From NCBI RefSeq assembly GCF_008042045.1, contig NZ_RDBP01000012.1, forward strand, positions 3,508,819 through 3,564,686: a stretch of DNA of 55,868 nt, read 5' to 3'. The stretch comes from Streptomyces sp. T39 (GTDB taxonomy: Bacteria; Actinomycetota; Actinomycetes; Streptomycetales; Streptomycetaceae). Of the stretch, positions 8,675 to 16,687 are shown piece after piece. Under the pieces are notes generated by a model. That model saw only the letters and a list, made by a program, of their open reading frames with translations. It was not told where the DNA came from and searched no databases. Position 1 is the stretch's first letter; every line of letters begins with the position of its first letter. A program made the translations under genes and the position numbers.

Positions 8675-9301
8675 CTACTTCACCAACCGGAAGCCGGGCT
8701 GTGCCGCCCAGGCCCGCAGGAACACGGCGGAGCCCAGCGCGTCCGGCCATTCCTCGTCCGTGAGCCCCACCAGGCCGGGAAGGCCGACCAGCGGCACCTG
8801 CTCCGCGCGCAGTTCGGCCCAGGCCACACCGCCGATGACGTCCATGACGGCGGCCGTCAGCAGCGCCGTGGCGACATGGTCGACCGCGCGGTTGCAGGCC
8901 GCGCTGACGTTGACGGCGTGGGTAGGGGTGAAGCCGAGCACGGCGGGCACCTCCGGCGTGTCCGCGTGCTCGGCCTCGAAGACGTCCTCGTCGCCGACCC
9001 CGGGACCCATCAGGTAGACGTCGAAGGGCCGGTGCGGGTGGTCTCGCCGGGGGTCGAAACCGACGAGGGCCGCGAGACCGGGGTCGGGAAGACCGCCCAG
9101 GAGCGGGTCCGGAAGCAGCCGTTCGCCCTCCTCCTGCCCGCTCCCGATGCCCAGGCGCTCCACGGGCACCTGCACGTCGAAATGCCCCGGCCGCCTCTCC
9201 TCGCAGCGCGACGAGATCCCCTCCATCAGCGCGCGGAACCGCCGCATACCGGCGGGGGAGACGGGCTCCGCCAATTCGACGACCAGTGTCGGACCTGACA
9301 T
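8675..9301 (-). CDS. Conserved hypothetical protein (possibly DUF6368)
   Basis: A 208-residue soluble protein. It begins with a short hydrophobic strand (TLVVELAEPV), has acidic patches, and carries the phrases PFDVYLMGPGVGDEDV and GFTPTHAVNVSAACN followed by a hydrophobic helix rich in Ala/Val (VATALLTAAVMDVIGG). No catalytic motif is recognisable. The arrangement resembles proteins annotated DUF6368 in Streptomyces, which often look like stand-alone immunity-type proteins, but I hold this loosely. The ATG at 9301 sits six bases from a TAAGCT -10-like box, consistent with a leaderless message. Confidence 0.65.
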   Translation of the reverse strand: MSGPTLVVELAEPVSPAGMRRFRALMEGISSRCEERRPGHFDVQVPVERLGIGSGQEEGERLLPDPLLGGLPDPGLAALVGFDPRRDHPHRPFDVYLMGPGVGDEDVFEAEHADTPEVPAVLGFTPTHAVNVSAACNRAVDHVATALLTAAVMDVIGGVAWAELRAEQVPLVGLPGLVGLTDEEWPDALGSAVFLRAWAAQPGFRLVK

Positions 9302-9307
9302 GGGGGG

Positions 9308-9313
9308 AGCTTA
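9308..9313 (-). promoter_or_regulatory. -10-like box abutting the start codon (leaderless candidate)
   Basis: On the minus strand TAAGCT is followed by six C bases and then the ATG at 9301. A -10 element 6-9 bases before a start codon would put the transcript start at the codon itself. Confidence 0.4.
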
Positions 9314-9437
9314 GGACGCCGTCGGCGACCGCGGCCACCACGTTCCGTGCGACGGCCGCCGTCCCGTCGGGGGCGCCGGGTATGTCCCGTGAAGGACGGA
9401 TATCCTGGAACGGGGTGCGACGAGCGGGAGCAATGCG

Positions 9438-10190
9438 ATGGACCTCTTGCCGGTCGAGATCAGGGTCGGTGTCGAGGGCGGCGCGGCGGCGCTGCCGGTC
9501 CTCACCGGGCCGGACGGTGTGACGACGACGCGCCGCATCTGGTTCGCCGAGGACGAAGGCGGCGTCGCCGCCGGCGAGGTGCCGCTGCTGGACGGCGGCG
9601 TGATCGTGCGGTTCAGGACCGGCGACGGCGGACCGGACGACCTCACCGTCACCCTGCGTCCCTGCACCCGGGAGCAGTTGGTCGGGCGTTTCGCGGCCCG
9701 CTTCGACGCCACGCCGTTCACGTACCGGATCGAGCAGGACTGGTCGGGGGAGGACAGGGTGCTGGCCGCGTCGCTGGTCCACGACCACCCGCCCGGCGCC
9801 CTGGTGGGCGCCGTGGAGCCCGGCGCCGATCCGGCCGCGCCCATCGACGCGGTGCAGGACCAGTTCCTGCACGCCTGCGCCCCCGCCGTCCCGCTCGACG
9901 GCCTGGTAGCGCTGGGCCCCGTCGTCTCGACCAGGGCCGACGGCGTGCGCCTCGACGGCGTGGAGGTCGACGTCGAGGCGTGGTCGGTCGCCGGAACGGA
10001 GCTCCTGGAGGCGTCGACCAGGGTCCGGCCCGAGGACGGGGAGGATGCCGACGCGCTCACGGTCCGGGCGGAGCACCGGCAGCGGCAGCTGGCACAGGCC
10101 GTGCGCGAACGAGGGGCGGAGCTCTCGAAGGACCCCGTGGACCGGACGCGCCGCATCCTCACCGCGCTCGCGGCGGGGCCGCGCCGATGA
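9438..10190 (+). CDS. Hypothetical protein of unknown function
   Basis: A 250-residue acidic, soluble protein that I do not recognise. It is mostly predicted beta strand in the first 120 residues (VEIRVGVEGG, VTTTRRIWFAED, VIVRFRTGDGG, LTVTLRPCTREQLVGRF), then mixed alpha/beta, and ends in a charged helix (QRQLAQAVRERGAELS). No signal peptide and no membrane segment. GGGAG at 9429-9433 precedes the start, and a TATCCT -10-like box lies at 9401-9406. It is transcribed divergently from the 208-residue unknown. The coding bias matches the rest of the window, so it is probably a real native gene. Confidence 0.65.
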   Translation: MDLLPVEIRVGVEGGAAALPVLTGPDGVTTTRRIWFAEDEGGVAAGEVPLLDGGVIVRFRTGDGGPDDLTVTLRPCTREQLVGRFAARFDATPFTYRIEQDWSGEDRVLAASLVHDHPPGALVGAVEPGADPAAPIDAVQDQFLHACAPAVPLDGLVALGPVVSTRADGVRLDGVEVDVEAWSVAGTELLEASTRVRPEDGEDADALTVRAEHRQRQLAQAVRERGAELSKDPVDRTRRILTALAAGPRR

Positions 10191-10209
10191 CGTGGGGCGC
10201 GGCCCCGCC
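10172..10209 (+). terminator. 14-bp perfect hairpin spanning a stop codon
   Basis: GGCGGGGCCGCGCC (10172-10185) pairs perfectly with 10196-10209 around a 10-base loop that holds the TGA stop of the upstream gene (10188-10190). The stem therefore overlaps the last codons. It would serve the plus-strand gene at 9438. Confidence 0.6.
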
Positions 10210-10322
10210 GCGAGCGATCGGGCCGTGTGCCCAGGGACGTGGGCCGTGCGCTCCGGCGGGGCGCGTCAACCGCGTCGACGCGGTCTCTCCCGACCCTGAC
10301 TCAGTCACCCGGTCACCCTGAC

Positions 10323-11183
10323 TCAGGCGTCCTCGAAGAGCAGGTCGTCGGACGGGTGCAGCATCGTCACCGTGTGGCCGTTCGCCATCTCCACCACGTG
10401 GTTCAGCCCGGCGCGCCGCTCCCCCGTGGACAGCACCGAGTAGCGGTCGGCGACACCGGCGAGGAACGCGGGGAAGCAGGCCAGCGGCATGTCGAGGCGC
10501 AGATGGTCCACGAGGCGGCGGAACAGCTTGGGGAGGATCACCACGTCGTCGGTGAGCGAGGCGAGGCCCGTGATCTTCGCTCCGGCCGTGGTCACGTCGC
10601 TCTCCCACAGCCCCCGGCCGGCCGTCCGCGCCTCGGCTGCCGTGGCGGCCATCTCCGCACGCAGGCCGGTGAAGAGGCTGCGGTAGAACGTCGGATAGGC
10701 GAGGCCCTGAGCGAGCAGGTGGTGGTTGACCGTCGTCCGCAGCACGGCGACGTCCACGTCGATCTCCAGACCACTGGTTCCGGGCGCGGTGCCGTGTCCG
10801 GCCAGGGCGATGCAGCGGCCGTGGACGTCGGAGCCGCGGGTGAGGACGAAGCCGGGGACGGTCTCCGGGGTGGTGGCGGTCACCGTCTCGTCCGGGCGGC
10901 GCCGGACGTCGGTGAAGCCGAGCCGGCTCAGCAGCTCGTCACGCGCCGCGTGGGCGAACCGCAGGGGCTGGTGGACCCGGCTGGGACCGTAGTGGGTCTC
11001 GAGAGCGTCGACCCCGTCCAGGCGCAGCTTCGCGCGGCCCGCCGCACTGTGCTCGACGGCCCGGCCGCCCCCGCCGCCGACGAGATCCCACTCGGCCGGG
11101 TCGTCGGCCGTGAAATGCACCGTGTCGCCGTCCGGTTGCGATCCCTTGATGTCGTAGAAGCCCTTGACGAGCAGCATAGGCAT
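10323..11183 (-). CDS. Staphylococcal-nuclease-like (SNase/thermonuclease) domain protein
   Basis: A 286-residue protein whose first 195 residues follow the SNase OB-fold. DGDTVHF gives Asp20 of the calcium site. LRLDGVDALETH aligns with RLLLVDTPETKH of staphylococcal nuclease and keeps Arg54, Asp59 and Glu62 in place of R35, D40 and E43. DVHGRCIAL supplies Arg123 in place of R87. TVNHHLLAQGLAY and the helix ending AGRGLW match the C-terminal helices. The calcium- and phosphate-binding and catalytic set is therefore complete by eye. A further ~90 residues of unknown helical sequence follow. There is no signal peptide, unlike secreted nucleases. AGGAGT precedes ATG 11183. An intracellular nuclease role is inference. 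Confidence 0.7.
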   Translation of the reverse strand: MPMLLVKGFYDIKGSQPDGDTVHFTADDPAEWDLVGGGGGRAVEHSAAGRAKLRLDGVDALETHYGPSRVHQPLRFAHAARDELLSRLGFTDVRRRPDETVTATTPETVPGFVLTRGSDVHGRCIALAGHGTAPGTSGLEIDVDVAVLRTTVNHHLLAQGLAYPTFYRSLFTGLRAEMAATAAEARTAGRGLWESDVTTAGAKITGLASLTDDVVILPKLFRRLVDHLRLDMPLACFPAFLAGVADRYSVLSTGERRAGLNHVVEMANGHTVTMLHPSDDLLFEDA

Positions 11184-11397
11184 GGCGACTCCTCAGCGGT
11201 GGGACGGTGCGGGCGATGCCCCGGGGGCGGCGCGACGGCGCCGGCGACGATCTGTCGCACCCCGGCGGAATGTCCGCGCATGCATGAGGAGACCGCGCCC
11301 CCTGTACGACGCGCCCCCGACACGTCCCCCTCTCAAATGTGCGCCTGAATGCGCTGCTCCGCACCTCCGGCCGTAAACTCCGCACCCCCGGCCGGAG

Positions 11398-11748
11398 CTA
11401 ACCGGCCTTGCGGTCCACGTACTCGAACACCGACCCGTCCGGGTGCACCGCGATCAGGTTGCGGCCGGCGGGTGTGGGCACGGGCCCCGCGATCACCTGG
11501 GCCCCGTTGCCGGTGAGCGTGGCGTACGCGGCCTCCACGTCCTCCACCGCGATCGTCGCCGACACCTTGCGCAGCACCTCCAGTTCCGCCTCCGGCCCGC
11601 TCATCAGCAGGAAGCAGCCGACCGCCGCGACGGACACCCCGCCGCGCTCGAAACGCAGCGGGGTCGCGCCGGTGAGGCGTTCGTAGAAGGCGGCCGAGGT
11701 CTCCAGGTCGTCGACACAGATGCGCAGGGTCGTTCCGAGGATCTCCAT
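11398..11748 (-). CDS. VOC family protein (glyoxalase/bleomycin-resistance fold)
   Basis: A 116-residue single vicinal-oxygen-chelate domain: LRICVDDLETSAAFYERLTGA at the start, the ISVEDV-type middle (TIAVEDVEAAYATL), and a closing HPDGSVFEYVDRK with the usual Glu. Such proteins form dimers that bind a metal or sequester small hydrophobic antibiotics; the substrate here cannot be read from sequence. A TACCCT -10-like box lies seven bases before the ATG, so the gene may be transcribed without a leader. Confidence 0.85.
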   Translation of the reverse strand: MEILGTTLRICVDDLETSAAFYERLTGATPLRFERGGVSVAAVGCFLLMSGPEAELEVLRKVSATIAVEDVEAAYATLTGNGAQVIAGPVPTPAGRNLIAVHPDGSVFEYVDRKAG

Positions 11749-11755
11749 GCGGGCG

Positions 11756-11761
11756 AGGGTA
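11756..11761 (-). promoter_or_regulatory. -10-like box abutting the VOC gene start
   Basis: TACCCT on the minus strand, a seven-base gap, then ATG at 11748. No ribosome-binding site fits in the gap, which supports a leaderless transcript. Confidence 0.45.
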
Positions 11762-11876
11762 GTTGGACCATCCGCCGAACGACACCGCACCTCTCCGGCA
11801 CCGCCGCACCCGCCCCGCCCGCGCACGGACGGCCGTGCGCGCCCGCCCGTCGCGCGGGCCGGGGCGGAGCGGGAAC

Positions 11877-12689
11877 TCACTCCACCCGGCACACGATCTC
11901 GGCGTGCGGCACCATGAACCACGCGTCCTCGTCGTCGCCCCACGCGCGCCACGCCTTCGCGGCGGAGTCGAGCTGCCCGGGGGTCGCGTGCCCGCCCTCG
12001 ACCGCGAGGCGGGCGTACACGGACGCCGTGGTGCGGTCGGCCCACAGACCGCTCCACCAGGCGCGTTCGGCCGGGGTGGCGAAGCACCAGGTGGCCGCCG
12101 TGCAGGCGATGTCGGTGAAACCGGCGGCGCGGGCCCAGGACTTGAGGTGACGGCCGGCGTTCGGTTCGCCGCCGTTGGAGCGGGCGACGCGGTCGTACAG
12201 CCGCTGCCACTCCGTCAGGGCCGGGAGTCCGGGGTACCAGGTGAAGGCGCCGTAGTCGCTGTCGCGTGCGGCGACCACGCCCCCGGGGCGGCAGACCCGG
12301 CGCATCTCGCGCAGCGCCTGGACCGGGTCGCCCACGTGCTGGAGGACCTGGTGGGCGTGGACGACGTCGAACGAGTCGTCGGGGAAGTCCAGGTCGTGGA
12401 CGTCGGCGGCCGCGAACCGGACGTTGTCCAGGCCGCGTCCGGCCGCGTGGGCGCGGGCCCGCTCCAGGACGTCCTCGGCGGCGTCGACCGCGGTCACCCG
12501 GCCGGGGGCGACCAGCTCCGCGAAGTCGGCGGTGATGGTGCCGGGTCCGCAGCCGACGTCCAGGACGTCGATACCGGGCCGCAGTTCACCGAGCAGGTAG
12601 GCGGCCGAGTTCTCCGCCGTGCGCCAGGTGTGCGAGCGCAGGACGGACTCGTGGTGGCCGTGGGTGTAGACGGCGGTCTCCTTCGGCAT
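11877..12689 (-). CDS. Class I SAM-dependent methyltransferase
   Basis: A 270-residue methyltransferase with motif I VLDVGCGPGT at residues 42-51, the acidic motif II end (VTAVDAA), motif post-II AAADVHDLDFPDDSFDVVH and a UbiE-like core QHVGDPVQALREMRRVCRPGG. The C-terminal region (NAGRHLKSWARAAGFTD) resembles methyltransferases acting on small molecules. The frame is open for 146 codons upstream, but ATG 12689 has an AGAAGG ribosome site and starts the conserved region. It is divergent from the tyrosine phosphatase gene; the palindrome between them may control one or both. Confidence 0.88.
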   Translation of the reverse strand: MPKETAVYTHGHHESVLRSHTWRTAENSAAYLLGELRPGIDVLDVGCGPGTITADFAELVAPGRVTAVDAAEDVLERARAHAAGRGLDNVRFAAADVHDLDFPDDSFDVVHAHQVLQHVGDPVQALREMRRVCRPGGVVAARDSDYGAFTWYPGLPALTEWQRLYDRVARSNGGEPNAGRHLKSWARAAGFTDIACTAATWCFATPAERAWWSGLWADRTTASVYARLAVEGGHATPGQLDSAAKAWRAWGDDEDAWFMVPHAEIVCRVE

Positions 12690-12742
12690 GGCGGTACCCC
12701 TTCTCCATGGGCGGGATGCTGCTGAGGCGAGGAGATCCACGG

Positions 12743-12754
12743 TACGCTTGCGTA
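12743..12754. promoter_or_regulatory. Palindromic operator-like site in the methyltransferase/phosphatase divergent region
   Basis: TACGC-TT-GCGTA is a perfect inverted repeat. Immediately downstream, GTATC and GATAC arms (about 12752-12770) form a second, looser dyad around the same spot. No regulator gene is adjacent. Confidence 0.4.
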
Positions 12755-12807
12755 TCGCATGACGAGATACCCATGTCACATGCTGGACATGGCGAGCTGT
12801 CAGGACG

Positions 12808-13266
12808 GTGCCCGTGGGAGAGACCTGGGACGAGACCTCGACCGGCGTGCTGAAGCTGCCCTCCGGGCGGCTGATCCGTGGCCGCGCCCTCCGGCGCCCC
12901 CTGCCGGACGGACCGGCGCCGGACTTCGCCGTGTACCTGCTGGGCGGGCCGCCGCCGTCGACGGACTGGGAGGCGCGCCTGCTCCGCTGGCCCGACTTCC
13001 GGCTGCCGCGGGACCACGGCGAGGCACGGGAGCTGCTCGGTGAGGCATGGCGGCGCTGCGCGGCCGAGCGCGTCGAGGTCGCCTGTGGCGGGGGCAGGGG
13101 GCGCACCGGCACCGCGCTCGCGTGCATCGCCGTCCTCGACGGCGTCCCGCCGGCCGAGGCGGTGGCGTACGTCCGCGCCCACTACGACCGGCATGCGGTG
13201 GAGACGCCCTGGCAGCGCCGCTATGTGCGGCGCTTCGGGGTGGACGGGACCGTGTCCGGCACCTAG
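12808..13266 (+). CDS. Compact protein-tyrosine/dual-specificity phosphatase
   Basis: A 152-residue phosphatase. The signature loop is Cys93-GGGRG-Arg99-Thr (CX5R) and is preceded by Ala92 where most family members have His. WPDFRLPRD at 61-69 forms a WPD loop whose Asp63 would be the general acid. The C-terminal helices (AVAYVRAHYDRHAVETPWQRRYVRRF) are typical of bacterial PTP-like proteins. GTG 12808 is chosen; GTG 12814 in the same frame is an equally possible start. It may act on phosphotyrosine proteins or phosphoinositides; the substrate is unknown. Confidence 0.8.
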   Translation: MPVGETWDETSTGVLKLPSGRLIRGRALRRPLPDGPAPDFAVYLLGGPPPSTDWEARLLRWPDFRLPRDHGEARELLGEAWRRCAAERVEVACGGGRGRTGTALACIAVLDGVPPAEAVAYVRAHYDRHAVETPWQRRYVRRFGVDGTVSGT

Positions 13267-13718
13267 CGCCGTCCGCCCGCAGGCGGCCCCTCCCTCCGGG
13301 GCGTGCGCTCGCAGGCGGAGGGCCGGCCTCCTGCCGGGGGCATCCGGACGATCCCGGGAACGACGATCCCGGAAACGGCGATCCCGGGAACACGGCACGG
13401 GGGCGCCCCCGGCGCCGGCCGGCGGAGTGTCTGCCGGGCGTCGCGGGGCCCGTGTCCGGGACGTGCGCCGCACGCCCCGGACCGGCGCCCGAGGCCATGA
13501 GCCCGACGGGCTCGGGACGGACGGCCGGCCGGGACCGCCGGCCGGCCGGCACCCCCGTGGCCGGCCGCCCACGGCGGTACGGCCATGGTGCGCGAGGCAC
13601 CGGGGGCGCGTCGATCCGTTTTCCGCCGAGCGTCCTCCCGACGCGCCGTCAGGTCCGTTGCCGTGCAGCGTCGTTCACCCGGCCGTCCGTCCCGCGACGG
13701 CACCCGCCGGCCGTCCCT
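13267..13718. other. 452-base convergent intergenic region without a supported gene
   Basis: No frame here looks like a protein family or has a convincing start. It holds three tandem 15-bp repeats (13351-13395) and GC-rich inverted runs such as GGCCGGCCGGGA near 13528-13560 that could act as terminators for the genes converging on it. Confidence 0.6.
13351..13395. repeat. Three tandem 15-bp repeats
   Basis: Units ATCCCGGGAACGACG, ATCCCGGAAACGGCG and ATCCCGGGAACACGG follow one another without a gap (13351-13365, 13366-13380, 13381-13395). The period of 15 and the palindromic TCCCGGGA core in two units are noticeable. Confidence 0.85.
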
Positions 13719-14936
13719 TCAGTGGGCGCCGTCCGACGACGCGATGTGGGCCAGCACGGCGGCGGCGCCGTCCTCCGCCGCGATGCGGCGGGCGAGGCCG
13801 GCCGCGCGGCGGCGGTGGGCCGGGTCGTCCAGGGCGGCCCTGATGGCGTCGCCGAGGGCCTCCGCGGTGAGGTCCTGGAACGGCAGAGCCCGGGGCGCCA
13901 CGCCCAGCTCGCACAGCCGGGACGCCCAGAACGGCTGGTCGGCCATGACGGGCACCGGCACGGCCGGCACCCCGGCCCGCAGCCCGGCGCCGGTGGTGCC
14001 CGCCCCGGCGTGGTGGACGACGGCGGCGGTGCGGGGGAACAGCCAGTCGTGCGGGACGTCGCCGACGGCCAGGATGTCGTCGCCGGCCCCGCTCAGCCCG
14101 GCCCATCCCGCCTGGACCACGGCCCGCACCCCGGCCCGCCGCACGGCCGCGGCCACCAGCCCGCCGAGCCGCTCGCCCTGCCCCGGCGCCATGCTGCCGA
14201 AGCCGATGAACACCGGGGGCGGGCCGGACCGGAGGAAGTCGGCCGGCCCGGCCGGAGGCCGCCAGCCGTCCGGCCGGCTGGGCCACCAGTAGCCCGTCAC
14301 GCCGACCCGGGGCGGCCAGTCGTCGGGGCGCGGCACCACCAGCGGGCTGTACCCGTGGAAGACCGGCCGGACGTCCCCGGCCGCGGACGGCGTGTCCTCG
14401 GGCAGTCCGAAGCGGGCGCGCAGCCGCCTCACGGCACCGGCGAAGACCCCTTCCGCCCGCCCGAGCACCGCCCGCCCCGCGGCGAGGTGGTCGTCCGGGC
14501 CCCTGCCGTCGGAACTCCGCGCGCCGGGCAGCGCGAACCGGGAGGTGGCGAACACCGGGGTGAGGTAGGTGCCGACCACCGGGACGCCGAACGCCGCGGC
14601 CGCCGTCCTGCTGAGCGGTGCCGGGCCGAAGGCCGTGAGCACCAGGTCGGTGCCGGCCGCGACGGCGTCCGCCACCCCGTCGGCCAGCCCGTCCGCGTAC
14701 GCCCTCGTCAGCGCCCGGGTCTCGTCCCGCGACGCCGCCCCGGACCAGGCGCGCAGCAGCTGCCGCGGATCTCCCGGCACGGGCCGGTGGACGAGGCCGC
14801 ACCCGCCGACGAGCGCGGCGAACGACGGGTGGGCGGCCAGGGCGACCTCATGGCCCGCGTCCCGCAGACGCCGGCCCAGGCCGGTGAAGGGGGCGACATC
14901 GCCCCGGGAACCGGCGGTGACGATCAGGATCCGCAT
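13719..14936 (-). CDS. GT1/GT28-type glycosyltransferase (sterol/macrolide glycosyltransferase-like)
   Basis: A 405-residue GT-B fold enzyme. The N-terminus (ILIVTAGSRGDVAPFTGLGRRLRDAGHEVALAAH) is the acceptor-domain hallmark of MGT and UDP-glucose:sterol glucosyltransferase proteins. The C-terminal half carries PVFIGFGSMAP, DWLFPRTAAVVHHAGAGTTGAGLRAGVPAVPVP and the FWASRLCELGVAPRAL donor site. Full length. It probably glycosylates a hydrophobic small molecule, either in resistance (oleD-like) or lipid modification; no biosynthetic cluster surrounds it. A CAGAAT box six bases before the ATG suggests a leaderless start. Confidence 0.85.
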   Translation of the reverse strand: MRILIVTAGSRGDVAPFTGLGRRLRDAGHEVALAAHPSFAALVGGCGLVHRPVPGDPRQLLRAWSGAASRDETRALTRAYADGLADGVADAVAAGTDLVLTAFGPAPLSRTAAAAFGVPVVGTYLTPVFATSRFALPGARSSDGRGPDDHLAAGRAVLGRAEGVFAGAVRRLRARFGLPEDTPSAAGDVRPVFHGYSPLVVPRPDDWPPRVGVTGYWWPSRPDGWRPPAGPADFLRSGPPPVFIGFGSMAPGQGERLGGLVAAAVRRAGVRAVVQAGWAGLSGAGDDILAVGDVPHDWLFPRTAAVVHHAGAGTTGAGLRAGVPAVPVPVMADQPFWASRLCELGVAPRALPFQDLTAEALGDAIRAALDDPAHRRRAAGLARRIAAEDGAAAVLAHIASSDGAH

Positions 14937-14942
14937 GCCGCG

Positions 14943-14948
14943 ATTCTG
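14943..14948 (-). promoter_or_regulatory. -10-like box abutting the glycosyltransferase start
   Basis: CAGAAT on the minus strand, six bases, then ATG 14936. No ribosome-binding site fits between. Confidence 0.35.
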
Positions 14949-14978
14949 CCCGGACGGCGCCGGCCGCCGGGACGCCCC

Positions 14979-16484
14979 TCAGAGCAGGCGCTGGGGCCGG
15001 TACACCGTCAGCGCGTCGACCACCTTGTCCACCACCAGATCCTCCGGGGCCTCGGCCACTTCGCCGTCGTACGCCAGCAGCGTGCCGGGGGCGAGGCCCC
15101 CGATCCGCATGCGGTGCAGGCGGCGGGCGGCGTGCACGGGGGAGCGGTTCAGCTTGCCGGCGAGCGCCGCGCCCAGCAGGCGCAGACCGGGCAGCCGCCC
15201 GCCGTGCACCACGCGGATGTCGAGCAGCCCGTCGGCGAGGTTGTGCCGGTGACCGGGTGTGGGTCCGACGCCCTTGTAGACGCCGTTCCCCGCGAAGAGC
15301 AGCCACAGCGGCCGGCGCCGGCCGTCGACCTCGGCCTCCAGCGGGTGTTCGCCGCGCAGGACGCGCCCCGCCGCCAGGATGCCCGCAGGCCAGGAGCCGA
15401 TCCGCGGCGACCAGCGTTCGCGGATCCGCACCAGCTCCGGATAGACGCCCAGGCTGAACGTGTTGAGGAAGTAGCCCGGCTCGGGCCGGCCGCCCGGGCC
15501 GGGGCGGAAGCGCCCGAGGTCCACCCCGACCGCCTCGCCGGCCTCGACCGCCCGGCAGGTGTCGACGATGGCCTCTATGCCCAGGTCGTAGGCGAAGTGG
15601 TTGAGCGTGCCGCCGGGGAAGACGGCCAGGGGCAGCCGGTGCGTCGCGGCGATCGAGGCGGCCAGGTTGACCGTCCCGTCACCGCCGACGACGCCGAGGG
15701 CCCGCGCGCTGCCCGCCGCCTTCGCCAGCTCCACCGGCAGCTCGTCCGGCGCGCACTCGACGACCTCCGCCAGCGGCAGTGCCGTCCGGACGGCGGGGGC
15801 GCAGTCCGCCGAGCCCGACTCCCGGTTCACCACCACGACCAGGCCGTCGCCCCCGGGCAGCGCCGGAGCGTGCTCGCGGGGCCTGCCCGGCGCGGGCATC
15901 TGCGAACGGGTCGGCACGGCACCCCGTACGGCGAGCGCGGCGCCCACCCCGAGCGCCGTGCCCACGAGGACGTCACTCGGATAGTGCACACCCGTGTACA
16001 CCCGTGAGAACGCGACCGAGAACGCGACCGGCGCGACCACCGCGCCCCACCCCTTCGACTCCAGCGCGACACCGGTCGCGAACGCGGCCGCCGACGCTGC
16101 GTGCCCGGAGGGGAAGGACGTGGTGAAGGGCTGGCGCTTCAGCTGCCGCATCACCGGCACCGCGTCGAGCAGCGGGCGAGCACGGCGCACGGACCGCTTG
16201 CCCACCGTGTTGATCAGCGCCGACGCCACGGCCAGGGACGCCACGCCCCGCACGGCCGCACGCCGGGACCGGGCGTCGCGGCCGAGCGCGGCGATGCCCG
16301 CCGCCGCGCCGAACCACAGCAGCCCGTGGTTGGCGCTCCGGCTCAGCCTGGGCAGCACGGGCTCGGCGCCGGGCCACTCGCGCGAGGCCACGGCGGTGAA
16401 GACACGCCTGTCCCAGGAGCTCAGCAGGGCGCGCACGCCCGTGCTCTCGGGGGATCCCGTGGACTGTCCGTGGAGGTCTGCCAT
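14979..16484 (-). CDS. Fusion of PAP2 phosphatase and diacylglycerol kinase catalytic domain
   Basis: A 501-residue bifunctional lipid enzyme. Residues 20-185 form a membrane PAP2 phosphatase with KX6RP (Lys96-Pro104), PSGH (125-128) and SRX5HX3D (Ser160, Arg161, His167, Asp171). Residues from about 210 form a DAGK/LCB5-type kinase with the VVGGDGTVN nucleotide loop and the FPGGTLNHFAYDLG motif. It would dephosphorylate a lipid phosphate and phosphorylate a lipid alcohol in one chain, probably on the cytoplasmic membrane. The frame is open to 16601, but ATG 16484 begins where the family begins. It ends 42 bases before the glycosyltransferase gene on the same strand and may be co-transcribed with it. 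Confidence 0.88.
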   Translation of the reverse strand: MADLHGQSTGSPESTGVRALLSSWDRRVFTAVASREWPGAEPVLPRLSRSANHGLLWFGAAAGIAALGRDARSRRAAVRGVASLAVASALINTVGKRSVRRARPLLDAVPVMRQLKRQPFTTSFPSGHAASAAAFATGVALESKGWGAVVAPVAFSVAFSRVYTGVHYPSDVLVGTALGVGAALAVRGAVPTRSQMPAPGRPREHAPALPGGDGLVVVVNRESGSADCAPAVRTALPLAEVVECAPDELPVELAKAAGSARALGVVGGDGTVNLAASIAATHRLPLAVFPGGTLNHFAYDLGIEAIVDTCRAVEAGEAVGVDLGRFRPGPGGRPEPGYFLNTFSLGVYPELVRIRERWSPRIGSWPAGILAAGRVLRGEHPLEAEVDGRRRPLWLLFAGNGVYKGVGPTPGHRHNLADGLLDIRVVHGGRLPGLRLLGAALAGKLNRSPVHAARRLHRMRIGGLAPGTLLAYDGEVAEAPEDLVVDKVVDALTVYRPQRLL

Positions 16485-16576
16485 GCCGGGCGCATACCCC
16501 TTGACGCGCCGAGTACGCGGTACGAGGGCCTCATGGGTGACCGGACTCACCCCGCGCGGCCCACGCCGAACCTTCG

Positions 16577-16582
16577 TATAAA
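16577..16582 (+). promoter_or_regulatory. Candidate -10 (TATAAA) upstream of the aminotransferase-fold gene
   Basis: TATAAA is a rare AT-only hexamer in this GC-rich region. It sits six bases before an in-frame GTG at 16589 and 105 before the preferred ATG at 16688, so translation could start at either site. Confidence 0.4.
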
Positions 16583-16687
16583 GGGCTCGTGGGACGGGCA
16601 CGCGCTCCGGTGCGCGCAGGGTGGTCCGCCCCGCGGCGAGACGTGCGGCACCGGCCCGTGGGCGGCCGCGACGAGAAGGGTGGCGGC

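Noticed and set aside
13719..14936. Antibiotic biosynthetic cluster suggested by the macrolide-type glycosyltransferase
   Set aside because: No polyketide, peptide synthetase or deoxysugar genes surround it.
13047..16007. Long plus-strand frame of 986 codons
   Set aside because: Antisense to the glycosyltransferase and PAP2/kinase genes, with the composition of a GC-frame artefact.
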